Translations under genes and position numbers: made by a program
Shown: positions 42,237-50,576 of the stretch, piece by piece
Layout: each line of letters opens with the position of its first letter
Position numbering within the stretch: position 1 is the first letter of the stretch
Notes under the pieces: model-generated
Database searches by the model: none
Told to the model about the DNA's origin: nothing
What the model saw: only the letters and a program-made list of their open reading frames with translations
Source: Thermovenabulum sp049701175
Lineage (GTDB): Bacteria > Bacillota > Thermosediminibacteria > Thermosediminibacterales > Thermosediminibacteraceae
DNA: 50,640 bases
Direction of reading: 5' to 3'
NCBI RefSeq assembly: GCF_049701175.1
Contig: NZ_JBNATW010000018.1
Location: forward strand, 1 to 50,640

Positions 42237-43007
42237 TTATTTTTCCTCCAATAAAGATAATATATGGGGAATTGCCCTTTCCGCTGCTTTAACGCCCTCT
42301 TCAATGCAATACTGAGGCTCTCCAAAAGCCATAGGATTTATCCTTTCCAAATGGGGAGTTATTAAAACATCGCAATCATACCCCTTTAAATTTTGTATTT
42401 CCCGGCCCATAACATCAAAGGTTTCAAATAAAATATCGTATATGGTATGAAAGCGCTGACGTTCACTGAATCCAAGTTCTACACCGATAACTATATCTGC
42501 ACCCATTTCCCTTGCAGCCTTACCAGGAACTCTTTCCAGGACTCCACCATCTACAAAAATTTTCCCATCTTGAGTAAAAACAGGATTAAAAATTCCGGGA
42601 ATAGATATGCTTGCTCTAACTGCAAAAGCCACATTCCCTTCATTTAAAATATACAATTTTTTTGACTTCAATTCGGTTACAGCAACACCGAGGGGGATGT
42701 TGAGCTCTGAAAAATCTTTATTTTTAGTTAACAATTTTAACATTTCATAAATTTTGTTACCTGCGATAAGCCCAGATTTAGGTAAGGTTATATCAAGAAA
42801 ATGGCGCCTTTTTATATTATATGCCAAACCTTCAATAGTTTTTAAACTTATTCCCGCAGAGTAAAGCGCTCCAATTAAACTGCCTATGCTTGAGCCTGTT
42901 ATAATATGTATCGGAATACCATATTTTTCTAAAACCTTAATTACTCCTATATGGGCATAACCCTTTGCAGCGCCAGAACCCAATGCAAGTCCTATTTTTT
43001 TGCCCAA
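42237..43007 (-). CDS. Patatin-like phospholipase family protein
   Basis: The 256-residue protein has the patatin fold: oxyanion loop GSGAAKGYAHIGV, nucleophile S40 in GSSIG, and the catalytic aspartate in FVDGGVLERVPG. It resembles the RssA/YlbK group, which are probable lipid acyl hydrolases of unknown physiological substrate. It starts with TTG after AAAGGGGG. The ylbK-ylbL pairing is conserved in Bacilli and Clostridia. Confidence 0.9.
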   Translation of the reverse strand: MGKKIGLALGSGAAKGYAHIGVIKVLEKYGIPIHIITGSSIGSLIGALYSAGISLKTIEGLAYNIKRRHFLDITLPKSGLIAGNKIYEMLKLLTKNKDFSELNIPLGVAVTELKSKKLYILNEGNVAFAVRASISIPGIFNPVFTQDGKIFVDGGVLERVPGKAAREMGADIVIGVELGFSERQRFHTIYDILFETFDVMGREIQNLKGYDCDVLITPHLERINPMAFGEPQYCIEEGVKAAERAIPHILSLLEEK

Positions 43008-43109
43008 AATTTTTCCCCCTTTAAATGAATAACAGTAAAAATTGAAAAATATATATTTTATATAAACATAGTTATCATGAAGGTAATAAAAAATTAGGAG
43101 GCATTATTT

Positions 43110-44369
43110 ATGCGGTTCAAAATACAAAAAAGCCGCTTATACAAGATTAGCCAACTTATTTTACCAGTTTTAGCGGTAATTATAACAATTTCCATAGTTC
43201 GGTTCCCAGAAGAAGCCTTCCAAGCAGCTTTTGAAGGCCTAGATGTTTGGTTTAACATTGTTCTTCCGGCACTTCTGCCCTTTTTTATAGGTTCCCAACT
43301 TTTAATGGGGCTTGGTGTAGTGCACTTTATGGGGGTACTTCTTGAACCCTTTATGAGACCGCTATTTAATGTTCCAGGAGCCGGGTCTTTCGTTATGGCA
43401 ATGGGTCTTGCCAGCGGTTATCCTCTCGGGGCAATGCTCACTGGTAAATTAGTAAAGAAAAAAATTTGCAACACTTATGAAGCTGAAAGGCTCATGTCTT
43501 TCACAAATACTGCAGACCCCCTTTTTATGGTCGGTGCAGTAGCCGTAGGAATGTTTAAAGATGTACGCTTAGGGTCTATTATAGCTCTATCTCATTATAT
43601 CTCTGCTCTACTTTTAGGTATCATATTAAAATTTTATGCATTCAACTCGCCTAAAACCGAATCTATCGGATTTAACAAAAAAAAGGAAAACATATTGCTA
43701 AAAGCCGTTAGAGAACTTTTAAAAGCAAGAAAAGAAGATGGCAGGCCAATCGGTAAAATGCTTGGTGACTGTATAAAAGAGTCTATAAATTCTTTACTCC
43801 TTATTTTAGGATTTATAATTCTCTTTTCTGTGATAATCAGGATATTAACAGTAGCAGGTTTTATTTCTCTTTTAGTTCCCTTTATAGGAAAAATATTAAA
43901 CCTCATCGGAATAAATCCAAATCTATCCCAGGCTGTAATAAGTGGAACCTTTGAAATTACCTTAGGTACTCAGCTTGCAAGTCAAGCCCAGGCACCTTTA
44001 TTAGATAGAGTAATAATTGCAAGTTCCATTATAGCTTGGAGTGGCCTTTCAGTACATTTTCAAGTTATGAGTATGGTAAGTGATACAGATATAAAAATAG
44101 GGCCCTATATTTTTGCAAGATTATTACACGCCGTGTTCGCAGGAATAACTGCTTATGCTTTAATGGCCATACCAATAAACGATTATAATAATTTTTCATT
44201 GCCGGTTTTTGCCGTTGTTCCAAAAAATACTCCCCAAAGCTGGCTGTCAATTTTTTCAGTATCAAGTCAAGTTTTTGTATTGCTCTTGTTTATCCTATTG
44301 ATATCTTCAGCAATTATATATCTTTGGAAGGGTTTTGAAGTTTTTGGATTTAAAGTAATTAAAAAATAA
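43110..44369 (+). CDS. ylbJ: Sporulation integral membrane protein YlbJ
   Basis: The 419-residue membrane protein has about eight or more hydrophobic helices and the nucleoside-recognition (Gate) domains found in SpoIIM-like and FeoB-like carriers. FNIVLPALLPFFIGSQLLMG and MAMGLASGYPLGAMLTGKL are typical. In Bacillus ylbJ is sigma-E dependent and needed for spore heat resistance. AGGAGG precedes the ATG. It converges with the next minus-strand gene with only one base between stops and no visible terminator. Confidence 0.92.
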   Translation: MRFKIQKSRLYKISQLILPVLAVIITISIVRFPEEAFQAAFEGLDVWFNIVLPALLPFFIGSQLLMGLGVVHFMGVLLEPFMRPLFNVPGAGSFVMAMGLASGYPLGAMLTGKLVKKKICNTYEAERLMSFTNTADPLFMVGAVAVGMFKDVRLGSIIALSHYISALLLGIILKFYAFNSPKTESIGFNKKKENILLKAVRELLKARKEDGRPIGKMLGDCIKESINSLLLILGFIILFSVIIRILTVAGFISLLVPFIGKILNLIGINPNLSQAVISGTFEITLGTQLASQAQAPLLDRVIIASSIIAWSGLSVHFQVMSMVSDTDIKIGPYIFARLLHAVFAGITAYALMAIPINDYNNFSLPVFAVVPKNTPQSWLSIFSVSSQVFVLLLFILLISSAIIYLWKGFEVFGFKVIKK

Positions 44370-44370
44370 C

Positions 44371-44817
44371 TCACAATTTACTGTTCAACTCTTCCCTTCC
44401 TTTTCTAACTGACTGAAGGATTTTGTGCAGTTGGTTTTCAAGTTCTTCTAAAACTTCATCGGCATATTTGTTTGCACCTACCCTGATTTCACGGGCTGTT
44501 TTTTTTGCCAATGATAGTATTTCTTCCGATTTTTCTTTTGCAAGCTTTGTTATTTCATTTTGATCAACCATTTTTTCTATATATTCCTTTGCCTCTTTTA
44601 TAATCATTTCTCCCTCTCTTTGTGCTTCAAGCAATATATTTTGTCTTTCTTCTAAAATCTTTTTTGATTTTTTTATTTCTTCCGGCAGGGATTTAATTAA
44701 ATCGTCAATCAGCTGCAAAATTTTATCTTGGTCCAAAACTATCTTGTTAGAAAAAGGGAGCTTAGAAGCTTCTGATACCATTTTTTGAATTTGTTCAATG
44801 TAATAATAAGTATCCAT
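44371..44817 (-). CDS. Coiled-coil protein of unknown function, downstream of coaD
   Basis: The 148-residue protein is almost entirely charged helix with heptad-like spacing from about residue 40 on (EEIKKSKKILEERQNILLEA and beyond), resembling ATP synthase subunit b or DivIVA-type coiled coils but without a membrane anchor. Similar proteins occur after coaD in Clostridia. It follows coaD by seven bases with GAGGTG at its start. No function can be assigned. Confidence 0.8.
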   Translation of the reverse strand: MDTYYYIEQIQKMVSEASKLPFSNKIVLDQDKILQLIDDLIKSLPEEIKKSKKILEERQNILLEAQREGEMIIKEAKEYIEKMVDQNEITKLAKEKSEEILSLAKKTAREIRVGANKYADEVLEELENQLHKILQSVRKGREELNSKL

Positions 44818-44824
44818 TAATAGC

Positions 44825-45316
44825 TCACCTCTTAATACTTTCTAAAAATTTTTCTTTTAGTTTTTTTTCTACATGAGGCGGCACCAAATCTTTCACACAT
44901 CCCCCAAAGCTTGCCACTTCTTTAACAACACTGGAACTTAAAAACGAATACCGCGTATTTGTCATTATAAAAACGGTTTCAATATCCTTATCCAATTTTT
45001 TATTCATTAATGCCATCTGAAACTCGTATTCAAAATCTGAAACAGCCCTCAACCCTTTTATAATTATTTTTGCGTTTTTTATTTTTGCAAAATCCACTAA
45101 TAAACCGCTGAATGATTCCACTTCTACATTGTTTATATGTTTTGTGGCCTCCTTTATCATTTCTACCCTTTCTTCCACAGAAAATAATGGCTTTTTGTTT
45201 GGATTTTTTAAAACAGCTACTATTATACGATCAAAAAGCTTTAAGCTCCTTTCAATTACATCAATGTGTCCATTTGTTATAGGGTCGAAACTACCTGGAT
45301 AAATCGCTATCCTCAC
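44825..45316 (-). CDS. coaD: Phosphopantetheine adenylyltransferase
   Basis: The 163-residue enzyme carries out the penultimate step of coenzyme A synthesis. YPGSFDPITNGHIDVIERS holds the TxGH nucleotide site, and RYSFLSSSVVKEVA the C-terminal loop. It starts with GTG after GGAGGAG and overlaps rsmD by 26 bases, the standard rsmD-coaD pair. Confidence 0.96.
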   Translation of the reverse strand: MRIAIYPGSFDPITNGHIDVIERSLKLFDRIIVAVLKNPNKKPLFSVEERVEMIKEATKHINNVEVESFSGLLVDFAKIKNAKIIIKGLRAVSDFEYEFQMALMNKKLDKDIETVFIMTNTRYSFLSSSVVKEVASFGGCVKDLVPPHVEKKLKEKFLESIKR

Positions 45317-45863
45317 ACATACTCCTCCTAAAAAAAATAAGTTTCGTAATACCGTATTTTTTCTCTTTAATTACTGAAAATCCTTCAGGCAAATCTACTT
45401 TTTCATCAAAAGGACATTGAATAATAACTAAGGTATTATTTTTTATTAAGCCCTTTTTTTGTAAAGCATGTATACTCGGTAATGTCAAACCTTTTTTATA
45501 AGGAGGATCAAGGAAAATTATGTCAAAATCGTCCTCTGGATTTATATCAAATATAATACCTGGAACTTCTCCCTTTATAATGATTGCCTCTTTTAAAACC
45601 CCTAAATTATTTAAATTTTCCTTTATTATTTTACAAGCTTTGTAATCCTTTTCGATAAAATAAACCTTCCTTGCTCCCCTACTTAAAGCCTCAATCCCAA
45701 CAGCTCCAGTCCCTGCAAAAATATCAACAAATACTGAATTTACTACTTTTTCTCCTAAAACATTAAATAAAGATTCTCTTACAATATCTGAGGTAGGCCT
45801 TGTATTCATCCCTCTAAGGGATTTTAATTTCCTCCCCCTAAAAATACCACCTATTATTCTCAT
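45291..45863 (-). CDS. rsmD: 16S rRNA (guanine-966-N2)-methyltransferase
   Basis: The 190-residue methyltransferase has MRIIGGIFRGRKLKSLRG, the SAM loop VDIFAGTGAVGIEALSRGA and the catalytic DPPY motif (IIFLDPPYKKG). It modifies 16S rRNA during 30S assembly. GAAGGTG precedes the ATG. Confidence 0.95.
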   Translation of the reverse strand: MRIIGGIFRGRKLKSLRGMNTRPTSDIVRESLFNVLGEKVVNSVFVDIFAGTGAVGIEALSRGARKVYFIEKDYKACKIIKENLNNLGVLKEAIIIKGEVPGIIFDINPEDDFDIIFLDPPYKKGLTLPSIHALQKKGLIKNNTLVIIQCPFDEKVDLPEGFSVIKEKKYGITKLIFFRRSMCEDSDLSR

Positions 45864-45984
45864 TTTATTTTCACCTTCTGCAAGTCTCAGTATTATTCTA
45901 ACATAACAATCCTATTTTTTAAATAAAAAACCTCTTTATTTTATGCAAAATATGGTATAAAATTTATAAAAAATGAATATCATA

Positions 45985-46060
45985 TATAATGAAAAATCCC
46001 CATAAGCTCTTCCTCCGGTTTCTCCTCTCCCAAGCCGGCAATTTTGCCGGCATTTTTTTT
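45985..46060 (+). ncRNA. Candidate C-rich small RNA (orphan promoter-terminator unit)
   Basis: A perfect TATAAT (45985-45990) on the plus strand is followed about 60 bases later by a strong terminator, with no open reading frame and no upstream plus-strand gene to explain it. The -35 region is poor. The short transcript would contain ATCCCC, CTTCCTCC and TCTCCTCTCCC, C-rich stretches complementary to Shine-Dalgarno sequences, as in Firmicute small RNAs such as RoxS/RsaE. This is inference from layout. Confidence 0.4.
46034..46060 (+). terminator. Orphan plus-strand intrinsic terminator
   Basis: GCCGGCA (46034-46040) pairs with TGCCGGC (46045-46051) and is followed by ATTTTTTTTATT. No annotated plus-strand gene lies between ylbJ, 1.6 kb upstream, and this point. 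Confidence 0.85.
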
Positions 46061-46068
46061 ATTAATAA

Positions 46069-46120
46069 ATAGATAAAAAGAACAGGCTCTTCTTATGCCG
46101 AGCCTGTTCTTTTTATCTAT
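46069..46120 (-). terminator. SASP gene terminator with a 21-bp perfect stem
   Basis: Arms at 46069-46089 and 46100-46120 are perfectly complementary over 21 bp around a 10-base loop, starting directly at the SASP stop codon. The GC-rich core is CAGGCTC/GAGCCTG, and minus-strand RNA continues into TTTATT. The very long stem should give a stable mRNA end. Confidence 0.87.
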
Positions 46121-46354
46121 TTACTGAGTAGGTGTTCCACCACTCAAGCGTCTCTCATAATCCTCAATCATTCTTTTAACCATGTGTCCTCCAACAGCAC
46201 CGCAGTCCCTGGCAGAGTAATTGCCCCAATACCCATCCGGAGGAGCAGTAATACCTACTTCGCGAGCAATTTCAGCCTTGAATTGTTCCATAGCCCTTCT
46301 TGCTTCAGGAACTACAAGTTTATTTCTTTTTTGTCCAAGTGCCATTTTACTCAC
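46121..46354 (-). CDS. sspA-like: Small acid-soluble spore protein, alpha/beta type
   Basis: The 77-residue protein is an alpha/beta-type SASP that coats and protects spore DNA. The GPR protease cleavage region FKAEIAREVG and the DNA-binding block WGNYSARDCGAVGGHMVKRM are intact. AAAGGAGGTGAG precedes the ATG, partly buried in a hairpin. A sigma-G promoter is expected, but I could not identify a convincing one. Confidence 0.95.
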   Translation of the reverse strand: MSKMALGQKRNKLVVPEARRAMEQFKAEIAREVGITAPPDGYWGNYSARDCGAVGGHMVKRMIEDYERRLSGGTPTQ

Positions 46355-46356
46355 CT

Positions 46357-46397
46357 CCTTTTTGCGTTTTCTATTATTATAATTCCACGCAAAAAGG
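46357..46397 (-). repeat. Perfect 11-bp inverted repeat at the SASP ribosome binding site
   Basis: CCTTTTTGCGT (46357-46367) and ACGCAAAAAGG (46387-46397) are perfectly complementary around a 19-base spacer. In SASP mRNA the 3' arm ends in the first half of AAAGGAGGTG, so the hairpin would partly hide the ribosome site or stabilise the 5' end. Confidence 0.7.
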
Positions 46398-46462
46398 ACT
46401 ACATACTAGAACTATCTGGCTATTATACCAAAGTTTATCAATAATTTTTTTTCTGAATTTTT

Positions 46463-48490
46463 CTATAAATGCCTTACTTTATCACTAATAAATTCCCGTA
46501 TTTTTTCAAAGTCTTTGCTTTTTAACAAACCGCTGTCGTAAATATATTCAGCTAATTTTTTAGCTTCTTCAAGCATTTTAATGTTGTTTATATAACCTGC
46601 AAATTTAAATTCCGGAAGTCCATGCTGCCTTTCACCTAAAAACTCTCCCGGACCTCTTATTTCTAAGTCTTTTTGCGCAATTTCAAAACCGTTTGATGTC
46701 TTTAAAAGTACTTTTAACCTTTCTTTTGCTTCTTGATTTTGTGAATCGGTAATTAAAATACAGTAAGAATCTAAATTCCCCCTGCCTACCCTACCTCTTA
46801 ATTGATGCAACTGTGCGAGGCCAAATCTTTCAGCATTTTCGATTATAATTAAGGTTGCATTAGGTACATCCACTCCGACTTCTACAACTGTAGTGCTAAC
46901 AAGTACATCGATTTTTTTGTTAATAAAATCTTCCATAATTTTATCCTTTTCTTCATTTTTTAACTTGCCGTGCAAAATACCAACTTTTATTTTGGGGAAT
47001 TTATTAACTATTTCTTCGTATTTTTCTTCCACGCTCAAAAGGCCAAAATCATTCTTCTCAACAGCAGGACAAACAATATATACCTGATGCCCCTTTTCAA
47101 TTTCAGAAATCATAAACTTATATACCTTTTGCCTTAATTCACTACTTACCAAATATGTAGCGACTTTCTTCCTCCCCTTAGGCATTTCATTTATAATAGA
47201 AATATCAAGATCAGCATAAAGGGTTAGTGCCAATGTCCTCGGAATGGGTGTAGCGCTCATCACTATAACATCTGGATGGCTTCCCTTTTTTACTAATTCC
47301 TCCCTCTGTCTAACCCCAAATCTATGCTGCTCATCTGTCACAACAAGGCCTAAATTTGCAAATTCTACATCTTCCTGTAAAAGAGCATGAGTCCCTACCA
47401 CTACGTCAATTTCCTTATTTTTTATTTTGCTTAATATTTCCTTTCTTCTTGCTCCCATGTTCCCTTTTAATATTTCCACTACAATGCCAAAGGGTTTTAG
47501 AAATCTATTCAAATTTTCATAATGTTGTTGAGCTAATATCTCTGTAGGAACCATAAACGCACATTGATATCCATTTTTATGAGCAAGATATATAACACAG
47601 GCAGCCACTACCGTCTTTCCTGAACCCACATCTCCTTGTAAGAGTCTATTCATTACTTTTACGCTCTTTAAATCTTGGATTATTTCTTTTAAAACCTTTT
47701 TCTGACCTGCAGTAAGTTTAAAGGGGAGATTTTTTAAAAAAGGAGTCAAATTAAAATCCTTATATATATTTTTCCTTCTTTTTCCCAAAAGATACTCTTT
47801 TGTAGCCTTCATCCCCAGCTGAAAAATAAGTAATTCTTCAAAGGCAAGGCTGTCTTTGGCTCTTTTTAGCATATCCCAACTTTGAGGAAAATGCATTTCT
47901 TTTACAGCTTTTGCTTTTGGCAGTAAATTATATTTTTTCACTATTATTTGAGGAAGGATTTCTTCATCTTCCAGCTTTTTATAATACTCTTGAAAAGCCT
48001 CTTTTATTATTTTGCTTAAATTTTTTTGTGTTAAACCTTTAGTCAAAGGATATACGGGCAAAATCTTACTAACGTTTTTAAAATCTTCGTTCACCGCATA
48101 ATACTGAGGGCTTAAAATTTCATATTGTCCAAATATTTTCCTTATTTTTCCAATAACTAATATCCTATTATTTTTATAAAAATTATGTTTTATATACGGC
48201 TGATTAAAGAAAACTAAATTCGCATCACATTCCCCATCAGTTACGGGAATTTTCGTCAATAATATATTGCTCTTTGTATTTAAATCATAGCCCTGCTCTT
48301 TGACTGTTAAAAAAAATGTTGCTTTTTGCCCGTCTGATGCTTCCTTCAACTTTACAGGAGTAAGATCAATGTAGTCCCTTGGGAAAAAAAATAGAAGGTC
48401 TTTTACGGTATTTATCTCAAGGGCTTTTAAAAGTTTCGCCCTTGCCGGCCCGACCCCCTTCAAATATCGAACATCTGAATTTAAGTCCAA
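46463..48490 (-). CDS. recG: ATP-dependent DNA helicase RecG
   Basis: The 675-residue helicase remodels stalled replication forks. An N-terminal wedge/OB domain is followed by helicase motifs: Walker A GDVGSGKTVVAA, Walker B as VTDEQHRFGVRQ, SATPIPRTLALT, and the C-terminal QLRGRVGRG. I prefer TTG 48490, five bases after GGGGTGG, over GTG 48499, which overlaps that site. It follows the FakA-like gene by about 16 bases. Confidence 0.96.
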   Translation of the reverse strand: MDLNSDVRYLKGVGPARAKLLKALEINTVKDLLFFFPRDYIDLTPVKLKEASDGQKATFFLTVKEQGYDLNTKSNILLTKIPVTDGECDANLVFFNQPYIKHNFYKNNRILVIGKIRKIFGQYEILSPQYYAVNEDFKNVSKILPVYPLTKGLTQKNLSKIIKEAFQEYYKKLEDEEILPQIIVKKYNLLPKAKAVKEMHFPQSWDMLKRAKDSLAFEELLIFQLGMKATKEYLLGKRRKNIYKDFNLTPFLKNLPFKLTAGQKKVLKEIIQDLKSVKVMNRLLQGDVGSGKTVVAACVIYLAHKNGYQCAFMVPTEILAQQHYENLNRFLKPFGIVVEILKGNMGARRKEILSKIKNKEIDVVVGTHALLQEDVEFANLGLVVTDEQHRFGVRQREELVKKGSHPDVIVMSATPIPRTLALTLYADLDISIINEMPKGRKKVATYLVSSELRQKVYKFMISEIEKGHQVYIVCPAVEKNDFGLLSVEEKYEEIVNKFPKIKVGILHGKLKNEEKDKIMEDFINKKIDVLVSTTVVEVGVDVPNATLIIIENAERFGLAQLHQLRGRVGRGNLDSYCILITDSQNQEAKERLKVLLKTSNGFEIAQKDLEIRGPGEFLGERQHGLPEFKFAGYINNIKMLEEAKKLAEYIYDSGLLKSKDFEKIREFISDKVRHL

Positions 48491-48506
48491 ACTAACCACC
48501 CCGCGT

Positions 48507-50144
48507 CTATTCTAAAGAAAGTATATAATAATATAGGTTTTGCCCTCCTTCATATATTTCGACTTCCATATCAGGATAGTTATTTTCTATTAATTTTTTT
48601 ACTTCCTTTGTCTCTTCTTCGTTAATCCCTGCACCAGAATAAATGGTCAATAGGTTTCCGTCCTTTTTCCCCTTCATGGTTTCTATTAATTTTAATAAAA
48701 CATCTCTACATTCATTTCCAATAACTTTAAGCTCACCATCTACCATGCCTAATATATTTCCTTCTTTTATCTCATGGCCATTCCACTTAGAATCCCTTAC
48801 GGCAAAAGTTATCTCTCCAGTTACTACATTGCTATACGCTTTATTCATATTTTCTACATTAGAAAGGACATCCAAATCGGGGTTATAAGCCATTAGTGCA
48901 GAAATTCCTTGAGGAATTGATTTTGTAGGTATTACATACACATTTTTTTCGCTGATTTTCTTTACCTGTTCTGCAGTTAAAATTATATTTTTATTATTAG
49001 GGAGTAATATCACATTAGGCGAGCTTTGATTTTCAATAATTGAAAGTATGCTTTCAGTGCTTGGGTTCATAGTTTGTCCGCCTTCTATGATTATATCAGC
49101 TCCAAGGGTTTTAAATATTTCTTTAATTCCATCGCCCGAAGCAACTGCTATTATCAAAATTTCTTTGAAGTCATTTTTGATATCATTTTTTATGTCATTG
49201 TTTAAAATATACTCTTGATGCTGTAACTTCATGTTGTCAATTTTTACTGTTTTTAATTCTCCATATTTTAAAGCTTCTTCTAAAACTTTCCCTGGATGAT
49301 TTGTATGTATATGAACCTTTGCCACATTGTTCATTCCGGTTGCTATTAATGAATCGCCTAATTCTATTAAAGCACTCCTCAATCTATCTATAGGGATTTG
49401 GTTTTTCCCTTCTATAATAAGTTCAGTACAATATAAAAATGCAAGTTCAGTTTCCTTTAGTTGAATCTTTTTATCAAGTTCCTCTTTTTTTGCAGTGGAT
49501 AATAGTTCGTCGGGTATTTCCCCAGGCTGCTTTAAAGCTAACAAAAATCCTTCGGCGAGAAAAATAAGACCTTTACCTCCTGCATCCACTACCCCAGCCT
49601 CTTTTAGTACTTTTAACATTTCGGGGGTTTTTTCAAGTATTTTTTTGCCGTGTTCAATGGTTGCCTCTAATATCGCTATAATATCTTTATTTTTCGATGA
49701 TTCTGCTTGCAATTTCTGCGCCATTTCTCTCGCAACGGTTAGTATTGTCCCTTCAACCGGCTTTAATATCGCTTTATAAGCCTCTTCTACCCCTTTTTGA
49801 AAGGAAAAGGCAAAATCCTTAGCTTTTAATCTCTTTTTATCAACACTGATAGAAGAAGCAAAACCTCTAAAAAGCTGAGATAGTATTACACCTGAGTTCC
49901 CCCTTGCCCCCATTAAAGCTCCCCAGGCTGCTGCATCAGCTAATTTTTTAATATTATTTTCTGTTATTTTTTTCATTTCTTCAACAGCCTGCTCAACGGT
50001 TAATGACATATTTGTACCTGTGTCGCCGTCCGGAACAGGATACACATTTAGTGAATCTACGATTTTCCTGTTTTCACTAAGATTTTTTGAGGCAAAAATT
50101 AAAGCCTTACGAAAAAGATCTCCATCGATGAATTCAAGCGGCAA
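48507..50144 (-). CDS. yloV: FakA-like fatty acid kinase (YloV, DAK2/DhaL domain)
   Basis: The 545-residue protein has an N-terminal DhaL-type kinase domain with DGDTGTNMSLT (residues 38-48) and GARGNSGVILSQLFRG, a linker, and a C-terminal EDD-like domain (about 330-545). FakA phosphorylates fatty acids presented by DegV-type FakB proteins; one such protein is encoded at 33185-34021. It lies between an asp23-family gene and recG, the conserved yloU-yloV-recG order. AAAGGGGG precedes the ATG. Confidence 0.92.
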   Translation of the reverse strand: MPLEFIDGDLFRKALIFASKNLSENRKIVDSLNVYPVPDGDTGTNMSLTVEQAVEEMKKITENNIKKLADAAAWGALMGARGNSGVILSQLFRGFASSISVDKKRLKAKDFAFSFQKGVEEAYKAILKPVEGTILTVAREMAQKLQAESSKNKDIIAILEATIEHGKKILEKTPEMLKVLKEAGVVDAGGKGLIFLAEGFLLALKQPGEIPDELLSTAKKEELDKKIQLKETELAFLYCTELIIEGKNQIPIDRLRSALIELGDSLIATGMNNVAKVHIHTNHPGKVLEEALKYGELKTVKIDNMKLQHQEYILNNDIKNDIKNDFKEILIIAVASGDGIKEIFKTLGADIIIEGGQTMNPSTESILSIIENQSSPNVILLPNNKNIILTAEQVKKISEKNVYVIPTKSIPQGISALMAYNPDLDVLSNVENMNKAYSNVVTGEITFAVRDSKWNGHEIKEGNILGMVDGELKVIGNECRDVLLKLIETMKGKKDGNLLTIYSGAGINEEETKEVKKLIENNYPDMEVEIYEGGQNLYYYILSLE

Positions 50145-50159
50145 TGCATAAACCCCCTT

Positions 50160-50513
50160 TTATTTTACGCGTACGGTTTTTACAATAACATTTACTTTGT
50201 CTGGTGCAATACCCAAATATTTATTTAAATTATAATGCACTTTTTCTATCACATTATGAGCTACTTCGCTTATCTTAATTCCATACTGGACGGCGATATA
50301 AAGGTCTACTGTCAAACTATTATCATCAATATGTACCTCTACACCTTTCCCTAAGTTTTCCCTCCCAAGAAGTTCAATAATACCATCACTCATTTTTTGA
50401 GAAACCATACCTACTAGGCCATAACATTCTACTGCAGCATTACCCGCAAGAACGGCAATTACTTCGCGAGAAATATTTATGGTTCCAAGGGGAGTTTTGA
50501 TTAAATTTTTCAA
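50160..50513 (-). CDS. yloU: Asp23/Gls24 family protein (YloU)
   Basis: The 117-residue Asp23-family protein has GTINISREVIAVLAGNAAVECYGL at the N-terminus and the VQYGIKISEVAHNVIEKV segment. Family members are envelope-stress or membrane-associated scaffold proteins; the role in Clostridia is unclear. It starts with TTG six bases after GGAGGG and is the first gene of the yloU-yloV-recG unit. Confidence 0.93.
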   Translation of the reverse strand: MKNLIKTPLGTINISREVIAVLAGNAAVECYGLVGMVSQKMSDGIIELLGRENLGKGVEVHIDDNSLTVDLYIAVQYGIKISEVAHNVIEKVHYNLNKYLGIAPDKVNVIVKTVRVK

Positions 50514-50547
50514 GTTTGGCCCTCCTTTTTTAACCTATGTATATTCA

Positions 50548-50576
50548 ATTATAATATATTTTTGTGTTTTTTTTAA
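50548..50576 (-). promoter_or_regulatory. Predicted sigma-A promoter of yloU-yloV-recG
   Basis: On the minus strand TTAAAA (50571-50576) and a perfect TATAAT (50548-50553) are 17 bases apart, about 35 bases before the yloU start. Only the -10 is strong. Confidence 0.5.

Noticed and set aside
43020..43109. Sigma-E promoter for ylbJ
   Set aside because: ATATATT and CATAGTT resemble sigma-E elements, but the spacing is about 9 instead of about 14 bases.
46390..46410. CATACTA as a sigma-G -10 for the SASP gene
   Set aside because: The element reads on the plus strand, opposite to the SASP gene, and has no -35 partner.
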